Shown: in pieces, positions 38,669 through 47,174 of the stretch
Layout: each line of letters starts with the position of its first letter
Numbering within the stretch: position 1 is the first letter of the stretch
DNA from: Fictibacillus barbaricus
GTDB lineage: Bacteria > Bacillota > Bacilli > Bacillales > Fictibacillaceae
NCBI RefSeq assembly: GCF_014635025.1
Contig: NZ_BMCE01000002.1
Location: 248,001-312,000, forward strand
DNA: 64,000 nucleotides
Direction of reading: 5' to 3'
Notes under the pieces: model-generated
The model's input: the letters and a program-made list of their open reading frames with translations, nothing else
Databases searched by the model: none
What the model was told of the DNA's origin: nothing
Made by a program: the position numbers and the translations under genes

Positions 38669-38747
38669 TTATACACGCATGTATATTTATACATCACAGT
38701 TATACACACAGGTTATCCACAGAACAAGTTATTCACACTTGTCCACA
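38669..38747 (+). promoter_or_regulatory. Cluster of DnaA boxes between selB and selC
   Basis: Five 9-mers in the same direction: TTATACACG (38669), TTATACACA (38700), TTATCCACA (38713, perfect consensus), TTATTCACA (38729) and TTGTCCACA (38739). Consensus is TTATNCACA. Five boxes in 79 bp are far above chance in AT-rich DNA. There is no dnaA gene here, so it is a DnaA-binding cluster rather than the chromosomal origin by position. Confidence 0.78.
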
Positions 38748-38754
38748 GATAAAA

Positions 38755-38826
38755 CTGTTATAGTGCATTAAAATGTCTGTTATACTGAGTTTGCTGTTAT
38801 AGTGTTTTTCTTAAACTGTATTAGTG
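38755..38826 (+). repeat. Four 11-bp direct repeats CTGTTATAGTG beside the DnaA boxes
   Basis: CTGTTATAGTG (38755), CTGTTATACTG (38777), CTGTTATAGTG (38794) and CTGTATTAGTG (38816); starts spaced 22, 17 and 22 bp. They directly follow the DnaA boxes in AT-rich DNA, in an arrangement like iterons or a DNA-binding array. Binding protein unknown. Confidence 0.72.
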
Positions 38827-38886
38827 TTCGTATATTAATTTTCGACATTTTTCCCCTCCCCTCCTCTGTCACTTAAGACTCCACTC

Positions 38887-38916
38887 TTGTCCTTATGGCT
38901 AAGAATCATGTATAAT
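38887..38916 (+). promoter_or_regulatory. Sigma-A type promoter of selC
   Basis: TTGTCC -35, 18-bp spacer, TATAAT -10 (38911-38916), ending 24 bp before the tRNA. Confidence 0.7.
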
Positions 38917-38940
38917 GCAAGAGCGAGCAAGAGAATTTAT

Positions 38941-39037
38941 GGGGCCAGATGTGTAGCTGGTGCTTGCCTGGGTCTTCAAAACCTTTTGGGAGGCGCGTGC
39001 CGTCTCCGGTGGGTTCGATTCCCACATGGTCCCGCCA
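38941..39037 (+). tRNA. selC: Selenocysteine tRNA (anticodon UCA)
   Basis: A 97-nt tRNA with encoded CCA end. Acceptor GGGGCCA pairs with TGGTCCC (7 bp, one G-U; the eighth position is G against A). T arm GTGGG-TTCGATT-CCCAC. The anticodon loop CTTCAAA holds TCA at 38976-38978. The variable arm is long (GGGAGGC-GCGT-GCC-G-TCTC). Size, long variable arm and UCA anticodon identify tRNA-Sec; selB lies divergently and selA/selD are near. Protein callers may wrongly read an ORF through it into yneK. Confidence 0.94.
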
Positions 39038-39062
39038 AAATAATACATACGAGGTGGACGCA

Positions 39063-39488
39063 TTGTCTGGATGGTTCATCACTTTTATCGTCTTATGGTC
39101 CGTTTTCTTATTCACCATGTTTGCCATCGGCGGGTATTTTATGTTCCGTAAATTCTTAAAACGCCTACCTAAAGAAGATGGCAAATCCATATTGGACTGG
39201 CAGGAACATTATATTAACCAAACCATTCATCTGTGGAATGAAGATCAAAAGAAGCTATTAAATGAATTGGTTGCTCCGGTTCCTGAATTATTCCGTGATG
39301 TCGCGAAGGAAAAAATTGCGGGTAAGATTGGAGAATTAGCCCTTCAAGAGAATGCAAGTTCGATGTCTCTCGACTTGATCGTTCGAGGCTATATCATTGC
39401 TACTCCAAAGCGTGATCATAAATGGCTGATTAGGACTTTAAAAAAGAAAAATATCGATATTGAACCTTATCAATCCCTGCTAGCATAA
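39063..39488 (+). CDS. yneK: YneK family protein (DUF2621)
   Basis: A 141-residue protein: one N-terminal transmembrane helix (residues 5-27), then a basic soluble domain (LDWQEHYINQTIHLWNEDQK ... PVPELFRDVAKEKI). TTG 39063 has GAGGTGG upstream; longer starts run back through the tRNA and are wrong. It matches B. subtilis YneK, which also lies beside the ccd genes. Function unknown. A strong terminator follows. Confidence 0.88.
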   Translation: MSGWFITFIVLWSVFLFTMFAIGGYFMFRKFLKRLPKEDGKSILDWQEHYINQTIHLWNEDQKKLLNELVAPVPELFRDVAKEKIAGKIGELALQENASSMSLDLIVRGYIIATPKRDHKWLIRTLKKKNIDIEPYQSLLA

Positions 39489-39527
39489 AGAACCCCTGAA
39501 TCAAAAGATTCAGGGGTTTTCTTTTTA
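39489..39527. terminator. Bidirectional terminator yneK / ccdC
   Basis: AACCCCTGAATC-aaaa-GATTCAGGGGTT stem with A and T runs. Confidence 0.93.
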
Positions 39528-39992
39528 TTAAAGTGCGATTTCATTTTTCTTTTTCATAAATAAAAACAGCATAGCTAGCCGCCAAGGTAAGATCATACCG
39601 AAAGCGACAATAAAAAACAACGAGCTGGTTTCAAAGATTGATATGGCAGAACCAATGTACCACTTTAATGCCAAACGGATAGCAAACAATCCAATAATAA
39701 TAAAGATAAAAGCTTTGGATCGTACAAGATAAACATGATCCCCTTTTATCTCGAACTTACTCGTCATGATTAAAAAGATAGAGAACATGATACCGACAAG
39801 AAAGGCCTCCCCTGCTTCGATCCATGTTACTTGAAAAACAGGAATAGCAAACTGAAGAAAGCCAGTACTCATCGCTAATGGTGGAAGGATAATCCTTTTA
39901 GATGAAACAGGTTCCCTGGTTTCTTTCATTCGAAAATTAAAAACGATAACAGCCATGATTATGGCAAAACAGGTGCTTGCAATAAAAAACAC
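39528..39992 (-). CDS. ccdC: CcdC-like membrane protein (DUF1453)
   Basis: A 154-residue protein with about five transmembrane helices, related to B. subtilis CcdC/YneJ. It is encoded beside ccdA in Bacilli, in the cytochrome c maturation neighbourhood, but its function is not firmly known. Here it is preceded by an orphan mnhB-like gene 2 nt away and then ccdA, so all three are probably co-transcribed on the minus strand. Confidence 0.85.
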   Translation of the reverse strand: MFFIASTCFAIIMAVIVFNFRMKETREPVSSKRIILPPLAMSTGFLQFAIPVFQVTWIEAGEAFLVGIMFSIFLIMTSKFEIKGDHVYLVRSKAFIFIIIGLFAIRLALKWYIGSAISIFETSSLFFIVAFGMILPWRLAMLFLFMKKKNEIAL

Positions 39993-39994
39993 GA

Positions 39995-40447
39995 TTAGTT
40001 CCCTTCCTCTGCTTCTCTCTCGATCTTATCTTCTGCAATAGAGAGGATAATGGTCATAGTAACTCCGATTACAGTTAAATAGACACCTAAGTCAAACAGC
40101 ATGGCTGTGGCAAGTTCAGTTTTGCCTAATAAAGGAAAATGAAAATAAGCAAAAGTGTGACTTAAGAAAGGAACTCCCAGCAAAAAGGAGCCTGCTCCAG
40201 TCAGAACTGCTATTAATAGCCCAGCTGCAATCATATAAGTGAAATTTATAGGTAAAATTCTATGTACAGGCTGAAGACCGTAGGAAATGTATAAAAGCAG
40301 GAATCCGCCCGCTCCCATCAATCCCCCGATGAAACCTCCGCCAGGTGCATTATGTCCTGAGAACAACATGTTAACAGAAAAAGCTAAAATAACAAAGACT
40401 ATAATAGTAGTAGTTGTTTTTAAGATAAGGTTGTTAGAACTTTGCAA
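39995..40447 (-). CDS. MnhB/MrpB-domain membrane protein, orphan
   Basis: A 150-residue membrane protein with the MnhB signature (FSVNMLFSGHNAPGGGFIGGLMGAGGFLLLYISYG), four helices. In Mrp antiporters subunit B works with A, C, D, E, F and G; none of these is near. It sits between ccdA and ccdC where B. subtilis has ccdB/yneI. Role unclear: remnant of an Mrp set, or a recruited membrane helper. Confidence 0.85.
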   Translation of the reverse strand: MQSSNNLILKTTTTIIVFVILAFSVNMLFSGHNAPGGGFIGGLMGAGGFLLLYISYGLQPVHRILPINFTYMIAAGLLIAVLTGAGSFLLGVPFLSHTFAYFHFPLLGKTELATAMLFDLGVYLTVIGVTMTIILSIAEDKIEREAEEGN

Positions 40448-40474
40448 AAAGTATTACTCCTTTCTTTAATAATC

Positions 40475-41185
40475 TTAAAAACCTTGAAACCCTCCAAAAA
40501 CCTTGTTGGTTAAAAATGAAGTTAAATGTGTCATCCAATCAAAGTAAAGCAATACTCCCATTAGTACCATCAGGCTGCCGCCAATCACCATAAATTGACG
40601 ATTAAATCTTTTGATCGCTTTTAGTTTGTCCAAAAAGAAGCTCAATACAAAGAACGGAACAGCAAAACCTAATACATAAGCAATCATGTATGTTAAGGAT
40701 GCAGCTGGGTTCGATACTCCTAAAGCAATTACTCCAGCTAATATCGGCCCCATACAAGGTGTCCACCCTGCAGCAAACCCTATTCCTATCAAAATGGAGC
40801 CCGCATACCCTGTTGGCCGTGACTGAAACCTTACTTTTTTATCCTTCATCAAAAAAGTAGGTGATAGGAATCCCATGACAACTAGACCAAAAAAGATGAT
40901 AACAATCGCACCTATTTGTCTTAATAATGTTTGGTACTCTACAAAGATATCACCGATAATGGTTGTTGATAATCCAAGGACGATAAATATGATCGAGAAA
41001 CCTAATAAAAAGAATGTTGTATGTAAAAGCGCCCTTTTTCTAAGCATCGCATGCTCTTCTTTTAGTTCTTGAACAGATATGCCTGTAATATAAGACAAGA
41101 ATGCTGGGTACAGCGGCAGGCAGCATGGTGATATAAAGGATAACAGACCTGCACCAAATGCAAGCCATATATTGAGATCGTTCAT
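40475..41185 (-). CDS. ccdA: CcdA, thiol-disulfide transmembrane electron transporter
   Basis: A 236-residue, six-helix DsbD-family membrane protein. The first helix holds ISPCCLPLYPAFLSY and the fourth WTPCMGPIL; the paired cysteines carry electrons from thioredoxin across the membrane for cytochrome c haem ligation and spore cortex synthesis. Start ATG behind AAGGAGC. Followed by the orphan mnhB and ccdC. Confidence 0.93.
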   Translation of the reverse strand: MNDLNIWLAFGAGLLSFISPCCLPLYPAFLSYITGISVQELKEEHAMLRKRALLHTTFFLLGFSIIFIVLGLSTTIIGDIFVEYQTLLRQIGAIVIIFFGLVVMGFLSPTFLMKDKKVRFQSRPTGYAGSILIGIGFAAGWTPCMGPILAGVIALGVSNPAASLTYMIAYVLGFAVPFFVLSFFLDKLKAIKRFNRQFMVIGGSLMVLMGVLLYFDWMTHLTSFLTNKVFGGFQGF

Positions 41186-41255
41186 TTACAGAAGCTCCTT
41201 TTTTTCAGTTCTCTCTCTATCTTAATGGGAATAGCCAATTTGTTCAAACATTAAG

Positions 41256-41284
41256 AAAGACAGCTATAAGAAAGCTGTCTTTCA
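41256..41284 (-). terminator. Hairpin after the VanY-like gene
   Basis: AAAGACAGCT-ataaga-AAGCTGTCTTT inverted repeat, weak T-run; likely terminator. Confidence 0.6.
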
Positions 41285-41291
41285 AATTTAA

Positions 41292-42146
41292 TTATGGTTT
41301 TTGTAAATATTCTTCAAGCACGATGCCCTGTTCATGGATTTTTTTAGCATGTTCCACACCTACATATCGAAGATGCCATGGCTCATACTTATAACCTGTA
41401 ATCTCTTCTTTCCCTTTTAGGTACCTGATGATAAACCCATACTTATGTGCATTCTCAGCGAGCCATTTCCCTTCTTTTGTTTCACCGAATGCTTCAACGA
41501 GTTCATAGTTTACTTCAGGGGATGTCACATCCATGGAAAGACCTGTTTGATGTTCACTCTGTCCAGGCTTTGAGCTGGTCTTATTCGCTACTTCTTCCCC
41601 TTTTTGTTCAGCGTTGTAAGCGAATATGGATACTTGTGTGTCATATGAACGGTAACCTGACTGAGCTAGTAAATTCATGCCTTTGTCTTCAGCGGCTTTA
41701 AACAAAACTTCTAAGGAAAGTGCTGCTTCTTTTCGTAACTTCTTCTTCGGCAGATCTTCCTTAAACGGGAATGGAACGTTTGGTGTGACCAGATCCTTTG
41801 GTTCATAATCTGCAGGTAAATTTCTTTCTTTATTGGCAACAATCAAAAGATCTTCCAGATTCTGTACAACCGCTTTTCCATCGCCTGCAACGGTAACGGT
41901 TTCTTCAAGCCATGGAAGATCAGCTTGTTGGGCCGGCTGCTCTTCATTTGGTTGTTCTTTTGGTTCTTCTTGTGGTTCATCCGTTTTAGGTTTCGTTTGT
42001 TCGTTTGATATCTTTTTATCCTTTTCATTAGTTGATTCATCATTAAAAGCGGCATTCCATTGTTTTTCAGCCCAATCGACCGGCTTACAAGCAGAGAGGA
42101 TTAACACGCTTCCAATAAGTATTGATGACAAAACATAGTTCTTCAA
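41292..42146 (-). CDS. VanY-type D-alanyl-D-alanine carboxypeptidase lipoprotein
   Basis: A 284-residue lipoprotein: signal MKNYVLSSILIGSVLILSAC, lipobox LSAC, a Glu/Gln/Pro-rich linker (about 35-80), then an M15B peptidase domain. Zinc/catalytic motifs are SEHQTGLSMDV near residue 199 and EPWHLRYVG near 255. These enzymes trim the last D-Ala of peptidoglycan stems; the lipid anchor puts it on the outer face of the membrane. No resistance genes are nearby, so a wall-remodelling role is likely. Confidence 0.91.
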   Translation of the reverse strand: MKNYVLSSILIGSVLILSACKPVDWAEKQWNAAFNDESTNEKDKKISNEQTKPKTDEPQEEPKEQPNEEQPAQQADLPWLEETVTVAGDGKAVVQNLEDLLIVANKERNLPADYEPKDLVTPNVPFPFKEDLPKKKLRKEAALSLEVLFKAAEDKGMNLLAQSGYRSYDTQVSIFAYNAEQKGEEVANKTSSKPGQSEHQTGLSMDVTSPEVNYELVEAFGETKEGKWLAENAHKYGFIIRYLKGKEEITGYKYEPWHLRYVGVEHAKKIHEQGIVLEEYLQKP

Positions 42147-42340
42147 GTACTCTCATCCCTTTATTTAGTTTGTCTGTATGGTGTATGCTATCTTATCATA
42201 GGATAATTTGCAAATATGTCAATGTTTATCGTGATATGTTCATATATTTGAAAAATTAAAGAAAAAAATAGGAATCGTTATCGTTTGTTCCTAAAGGCAA
42301 GCTTGGTTTCTAACCCCTGACAAATACGAATCACGCATGC

Positions 42341-42375
42341 AAAAAAAAACATCTCCTTCCTAAAAAGGAGATGCC
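42341..42375 (-). terminator. Terminator of the ABC exporter operon
   Basis: CATCTCCTT-cctaaa-AAGGAGATG stem with a run of nine A on the plus strand (T on the minus). Confidence 0.92.
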
Positions 42376-42387
42376 GTCATATACTGA

Positions 42388-44190
42388 TCAACCTACCTCA
42401 TCCATGGAATCTTTCCCATGCTGCAGCAAGAACATCTTATGATAAAGTCCGCGCTGCCTTAATAATTCTTGATGGTTCCCACGCTCTACAATCTCTCCCT
42501 TATGAAGAACTAAGATGAGTTCCGCGTCTTGAATCGTGGAGAGTCTATGTGCGATGGCGATCGTGGTTCTTCCATTCCTCATCTTATGAAGGGCAAGCTG
42601 AATTTCCTCTTCTGTTTCTGTATCAATATTGGCAGTTGCTTCATCCAGGATTAAGATTTTTGGAGAAAAAGCCATGGTTCTCGCAAATGAGATCAACTGT
42701 CTTTGACCACTGGAAAAAGTAGCTCCTCTCTCCCCTAGTTCTGTGTGATATCCGTCAGGCAATTTTTCAATAAATGAGGAAGCTTGAACGAACTGAGCCG
42801 CACTTTCTACCTCTTCATCCGTAATCTTTTTATTGTACAGCCTTATATTTTGCGAGATGTCTCCGACAAATAAAAACGGATCTTGTAAGACGAGCCCTAC
42901 TTTCTCTCTTAATTCCTTATTATCATAATTTGTTAGAGGAACATCATCGATCAGAATCTGCCCCTTTTGCACATCGTAAAACCGTATAAGAAGATTAATG
43001 ATCGAACTTTTCCCGCTTCCGGTATGGCCTACTAATGCAACGGTCTGACCAGGATAGGCTGTAAACGTAATATTCTTTAATACTTCTTGTTCTTCATCAT
43101 ACGAGAAAGTAACATTCTTAAATTCAATCTTACCTTCTGTAATCTCGGGATCTTGCTGACCTTTTTTTACAGGGGCAAACTCACTTTCGTCCATAACCGT
43201 AAATACACGACCAGCTGACACGATGGCTTGCTGAAAAAGAGACAAACGCATCATCATCATGTTTACAGGTTCAAAAAAACGATCTAAATAGTTAATGAAC
43301 GCATAGATCACTCCAATTTCTACTGCTGAATCTAACGACTTAATCCCAAAGAAAGACAGGATCATTAAAAGTGCGAGCATATAGACAAGATCTACTGCAG
43401 GCCTTAAAAGCAGACCGTTATATTTTATGTTTCTAATCTGCGCATCGTTGTGTTCACTGTTGATCACAGCAAATTCTTTTTGAAGACGCCTCTGTTGGTT
43501 GAACACTTGGACGATCGACATTCCTTGAAGAGATTCGTTCAGCTTTGCATTTAATTGACTGAGCTTTTCTCTCATCTCATAGAACGATTTAGAGCTGTAT
43601 TTGCGATATAGCCACATGATCACTACGATAAAAGGCAATATTCCTAAGCAGAATAGAGCAAGCCTGACATTTAAGTAGAACATAAACCCAAAGATACCGA
43701 TTAGAAAAACGATATTTTGAACAAACGTTGAAAGCACACTCACGTATAAATCTTTAACAGCTTCAGTATCGTTTGTAATACGGGATACAAGACTCCCTAC
43801 TGGTGTACGGTCAAAGAATTTCAAACCTAATGAGTGTACTTTTGAGAACACTTGAATCCTTAACGTTTGGATGATGTCGAGGGCAACAGATTGAAACAGC
43901 ACAAATTGGATATAGTTTACAACTGCAGAGATTAAGATCAAACCAATATAACTCGCAGCAAGGATAATTAATGCGTTTTGTTCAAAATTACGCGGTGTTA
44001 CATAGTCATCAATGAATGTTTTAACCAGTATTGGTCCTGTCAGTTCAGCTGCAGTTGCGAATAAGAGTAATAAAAACGCAAGGGTTAATCGTTTTTTATG
44101 AGGCTTCGTGTAGGACATCAGCCTTTTAAAGATGGTCCATTGTTTCATCTGCTTTAACTCATCTTGAGATTGTACACCTGATACGATCAT
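42388..44190 (-). CDS. Heterodimeric ABC exporter subunit (YheH-like)
   Basis: A 600-residue half-transporter: six-helix exporter domain (about 30-320) and an ATPase domain with Walker A GHTGSGKSS near 388, signature FSSGQRQLIS near 491 and DEAT near 517. It overlaps its partner gene by 4 nt. Such pairs export drugs, lipids or peptides; YheI/YheH also influences sporulation in B. subtilis. The signature (SSGQ) and the partner's (SGGQ) indicate that both ATP sites may differ. Confidence 0.9.
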   Translation of the reverse strand: MIVSGVQSQDELKQMKQWTIFKRLMSYTKPHKKRLTLAFLLLLFATAAELTGPILVKTFIDDYVTPRNFEQNALIILAASYIGLILISAVVNYIQFVLFQSVALDIIQTLRIQVFSKVHSLGLKFFDRTPVGSLVSRITNDTEAVKDLYVSVLSTFVQNIVFLIGIFGFMFYLNVRLALFCLGILPFIVVIMWLYRKYSSKSFYEMREKLSQLNAKLNESLQGMSIVQVFNQQRRLQKEFAVINSEHNDAQIRNIKYNGLLLRPAVDLVYMLALLMILSFFGIKSLDSAVEIGVIYAFINYLDRFFEPVNMMMMRLSLFQQAIVSAGRVFTVMDESEFAPVKKGQQDPEITEGKIEFKNVTFSYDEEQEVLKNITFTAYPGQTVALVGHTGSGKSSIINLLIRFYDVQKGQILIDDVPLTNYDNKELREKVGLVLQDPFLFVGDISQNIRLYNKKITDEEVESAAQFVQASSFIEKLPDGYHTELGERGATFSSGQRQLISFARTMAFSPKILILDEATANIDTETEEEIQLALHKMRNGRTTIAIAHRLSTIQDAELILVLHKGEIVERGNHQELLRQRGLYHKMFLLQHGKDSMDEVG

Positions 44191-45938
44191 TTGATCACAC
44201 CTCCTTCAGATATTAAAGTTTCTAAAGCCTGCCTTTCATACGTTTCTTTATACCATCCATCCTCATGGACCAAACTGTTATGCGTACCTCTTTGAGCGAT
44301 CGTTCCGTTTTCCAAAACAAGAATCAAGTCACAATGGGCGATCGAAGAAAGTCGGTGTGCGGTAATGATGGTGGTTTGATTCTGTCTTTTAACTTTTAAA
44401 TGCTGCAGGATTGATTCTTCTGTTTTTGCGTCAACCGCTGATAAAGAATCATCTAAGATTAATATTTCAGGATTGGTGATTAGCGCCCTTGCTATAGAGA
44501 TCCTCTGTTTCTGACCTCCTGATAAGGTTACTCCCCGCTCTCCAACTACCGTTTCATAACCATACTTAAATTGAGAAATATCTTTATGAATCGAAGCGAG
44601 AACAGCGGCTTCTTTTATTTCTGAAAAAGCTGCGTTCACTTTAGCAAAAGCTATATTTTCGGCAATCGTAGCAGAGAACAGAAAATGATCTTGAGGAACA
44701 TAACCTATTGCAGCCCTTAGAGCGTTCAGTTGATAGTCACAAATATCGTGGTCATCCAAGGTGATGTCTCCTTTATTCAAATCAAATTCACGCAGCAATA
44801 ACTTACATAGTGTGGTTTTTCCACTGCCTGTTTTCCCGACAATACCAAGAGTCTGACCATGTTTAAGTGTAAAATATATTTCTTGAAGAATCGTAGAACC
44901 TGAAGCATATGAAAATTTCTTTAGCTGAAAAGAAATATCTCCTTGTGGAATGGATTCAATAGACCCGGTGTTCTCAATTTCTTCTTTAACGGCAAGTAGC
45001 GTTTCTACACGGTCATACGATGCTCTCCCTCTCTCAACTATGTTAAACAGCCATCCAAATGCAAGCATCGGCCAAATTAAGAGTCCTAGGTAACTTGTGA
45101 AAGAAACAAGTTCACCAATTGTTAATTCATCCCGGGTCACAAGAACAGAACCATATCCCACTGCCAAAAAGAAGGAAAAACCGATTATAAGGGATATGGT
45201 TGGATCAAATAATGAATCAATGCGAGCAACAGCCAGGTTCTTCTTTACAGCATCTCTTGAAAGCTTTGTAAAACTATCAATATCGTCTTTTTCCTGGCCA
45301 AAAGCTTTAATCACTCTGGTTCCAGAAATACTTTCTTGCACTTTATCATTAAGGGTCGAGAACGCTTCTTGTGCACTATGAAACCTTTTATGAAGCATCG
45401 TACCGTATTTGTTTGTAGCCCAGGCCATTATCGGTAATGGCAAGAGACTAACCAGTGTAAGTTTCCAGCTAATAGTCGAAGCCATTGCGATTAAAGTAAA
45501 ACCGCCCATCATCAAAGAATCGACTAATGTTAAAACACCGTCGCCTGCTGTTTGTTGAATGGCTTGAAGATCGTTTGTGGAGTGCGCCATCAAGTCTCCT
45601 ACTCGTCGTTTATGGTAAAATTCTTGAGATTTTTTTGTGAAGTGCTCATATAAGCGATTTCGCAGAAGCATAGCTAGTTTTACTGCAGCACCAAAGATTA
45701 ATATTCTCCATATATAACGGAGGACATAAATCCCAATTGCGATACTGATCAACAAAGCCCCGTATTTCCATAACATCGCTTCTGTCATTGTTCCCTCTTC
45801 AATATGGTCCACGATGAGTCCAACTACTTTTGGCGGGACTAATAAGCCCAATGATACGAATGCAAGCATACTGATACCGCCTAGATAACGCCATTTTTCC
45901 TGTTTAAAATACCACATTAACTGAAGAAAAACTTTCAA
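44187..45938 (-). CDS. Heterodimeric ABC exporter subunit (YheI-like)
   Basis: A 583-residue partner subunit, first in the operon. Exporter domain about 1-310, ATPase with Walker A GKTGSGKTT near 372, signature LSGGQKQRIS near 474 and a Walker B that ends DDSLSAVDAKTE. The D in place of the usual catalytic Glu after Walker B (LILDDSLS) is typical of one degenerate site in heterodimeric exporters. Start ATG behind an AAGGGGGA site. Confidence 0.9.
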   Translation of the reverse strand: MKVFLQLMWYFKQEKWRYLGGISMLAFVSLGLLVPPKVVGLIVDHIEEGTMTEAMLWKYGALLISIAIGIYVLRYIWRILIFGAAVKLAMLLRNRLYEHFTKKSQEFYHKRRVGDLMAHSTNDLQAIQQTAGDGVLTLVDSLMMGGFTLIAMASTISWKLTLVSLLPLPIMAWATNKYGTMLHKRFHSAQEAFSTLNDKVQESISGTRVIKAFGQEKDDIDSFTKLSRDAVKKNLAVARIDSLFDPTISLIIGFSFFLAVGYGSVLVTRDELTIGELVSFTSYLGLLIWPMLAFGWLFNIVERGRASYDRVETLLAVKEEIENTGSIESIPQGDISFQLKKFSYASGSTILQEIYFTLKHGQTLGIVGKTGSGKTTLCKLLLREFDLNKGDITLDDHDICDYQLNALRAAIGYVPQDHFLFSATIAENIAFAKVNAAFSEIKEAAVLASIHKDISQFKYGYETVVGERGVTLSGGQKQRISIARALITNPEILILDDSLSAVDAKTEESILQHLKVKRQNQTTIITAHRLSSIAHCDLILVLENGTIAQRGTHNSLVHEDGWYKETYERQALETLISEGGVIK

Positions 45939-46046
45939 CGCCCGTTCCCCCTTGTATGCAAATCAAAACAAGTATAGTTTACCAATATATGAAAATTCGG
46001 AAAAGAAAAAAGTTTCGCAAAAAAAGACCCGTTAAAGGGACTTTTT

Positions 46047-47099
46047 TTAGATTAATCTATCTATATGTTCTTTTACCTTTCTATTAACTTCCTGAAAGGA
46101 ATCTCCATACACTCGTATACAAGGACTTTCATACTTTTTTTCTGCGTATTCGTATTTGGGATCATAGTAGTACTCAAGTAATAATGAAACCACTTTTTCG
46201 TAATCCTCTGACAGAAGTGCTTGATGGATATCTTCCATAACTATGGAAGGAATTCTCTTGGAGAGCTTAATGACCGCCTCAGTAATTTCCTCTTTATGCA
46301 GCAAGGGTTCATACACATTACATATATATTTAACCCTTATATAAAATGGCATCTCGATATGAATACGTGTTCCATCATATTTTCCCTGAAGTAAAAAGTC
46401 AGGAACTACAACTCTTCCAATCCTTTTACTCTCAGATTCAATGATAAGAGTCGGTGAATCTTCAAGAACCTTAAGACGCTCATACAGCTTAGACTCGAAT
46501 TTTTTCTGAGAAGAAGGCTGCTCTCCTATCCTTCCGAAGATCGATCCTTTATGCCCAGCCATTTCTTCTAGGTTGATCACAGGATATCCTTCTCGTTGTA
46601 AGTGTTCTAGGACTTTTGTTTTCATCGTACCCGTATGGCCTTCCAGTACGATTATCTGTCTTGCCGTCTGAATGAACTCTTCAAAAAAAGCATCGATTAA
46701 TTTTCTGTGTGATCGAATACCGCCTTCAAGCTGCAAGCAATCAAGCCCCATCATGCTCATCGTTTGAGCAATACTCTTGGAACGCATTCCTCCTCTTGCA
46801 CAATAGATAACCACATCTTTATTTGGGTTTTGATCCTTTACAGTCTTAATCCTTTGAAAGAGCAGGGGCAACTTAGGGCCAACAACCTCAAGTCCTCGCT
46901 GCATCGCCAGTTCTTTGCTGTGCTGTTTATATAACGTACCAATTTCTGCTCTCTCTTCGTTTGAGAAAATGCTTAAGCATTCAGCGCCAGGTAGATGATA
47001 TTCTTCATATTCCTTAGGCGACCTCACATCAAAAAGCAAATGTTTTTCGGGATCTATTTCATTAACGGAAATCGTTTCAATCTTGTTCACAACCATCAT
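46047..47099 (-). CDS. mnmH: tRNA 2-selenouridine synthase (MnmH/SelU)
   Basis: A 350-residue enzyme replacing sulfur by selenium in wobble 2-thiouridine of tRNAs, using selenophosphate from SelD. Rhodanese domain: Cys100 in YCARGGMRS. C-terminal P-loop domain: GHTGTMKT at 154-161; the last Gly of the usual GxxxxGK is Met here, an oddity. It lies between yneF and the exporter operon, 8 kb from selC; in B. subtilis this place has no such gene. Second use of selenium besides Sec. Confidence 0.94.
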   Translation of the reverse strand: MMVVNKIETISVNEIDPEKHLLFDVRSPKEYEEYHLPGAECLSIFSNEERAEIGTLYKQHSKELAMQRGLEVVGPKLPLLFQRIKTVKDQNPNKDVVIYCARGGMRSKSIAQTMSMMGLDCLQLEGGIRSHRKLIDAFFEEFIQTARQIIVLEGHTGTMKTKVLEHLQREGYPVINLEEMAGHKGSIFGRIGEQPSSQKKFESKLYERLKVLEDSPTLIIESESKRIGRVVVPDFLLQGKYDGTRIHIEMPFYIRVKYICNVYEPLLHKEEITEAVIKLSKRIPSIVMEDIHQALLSEDYEKVVSLLLEYYYDPKYEYAEKKYESPCIRVYGDSFQEVNRKVKEHIDRLI

Positions 47100-47138
47100 C
47101 CTTTAGTTGATGCTAAACATAGCTGTACTAGAACGAAA

Positions 47139-47170
47139 ACAAGCACCCGATTCAATATCAGGGTGCTTGT
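47139..47170 (-). terminator. Terminator of yneF
   Basis: ACAAGCACCC-gattcaatatca-GGGTGCTTGT stem; the minus strand continues into TTTTC. Confidence 0.8.
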
Positions 47171-47174
47171 ACAC

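Noticed and set aside
38669-38826. Chromosomal oriC
   Set aside because: No dnaA, dnaN, gyrB or rpmH nearby; the neighbourhood is the mid-chromosome yne region.
38949-39488. 179-aa ORF through the tRNA
   Set aside because: Its first 38 codons are the selC tRNA and promoter-side DNA; yneK starts at 39063.
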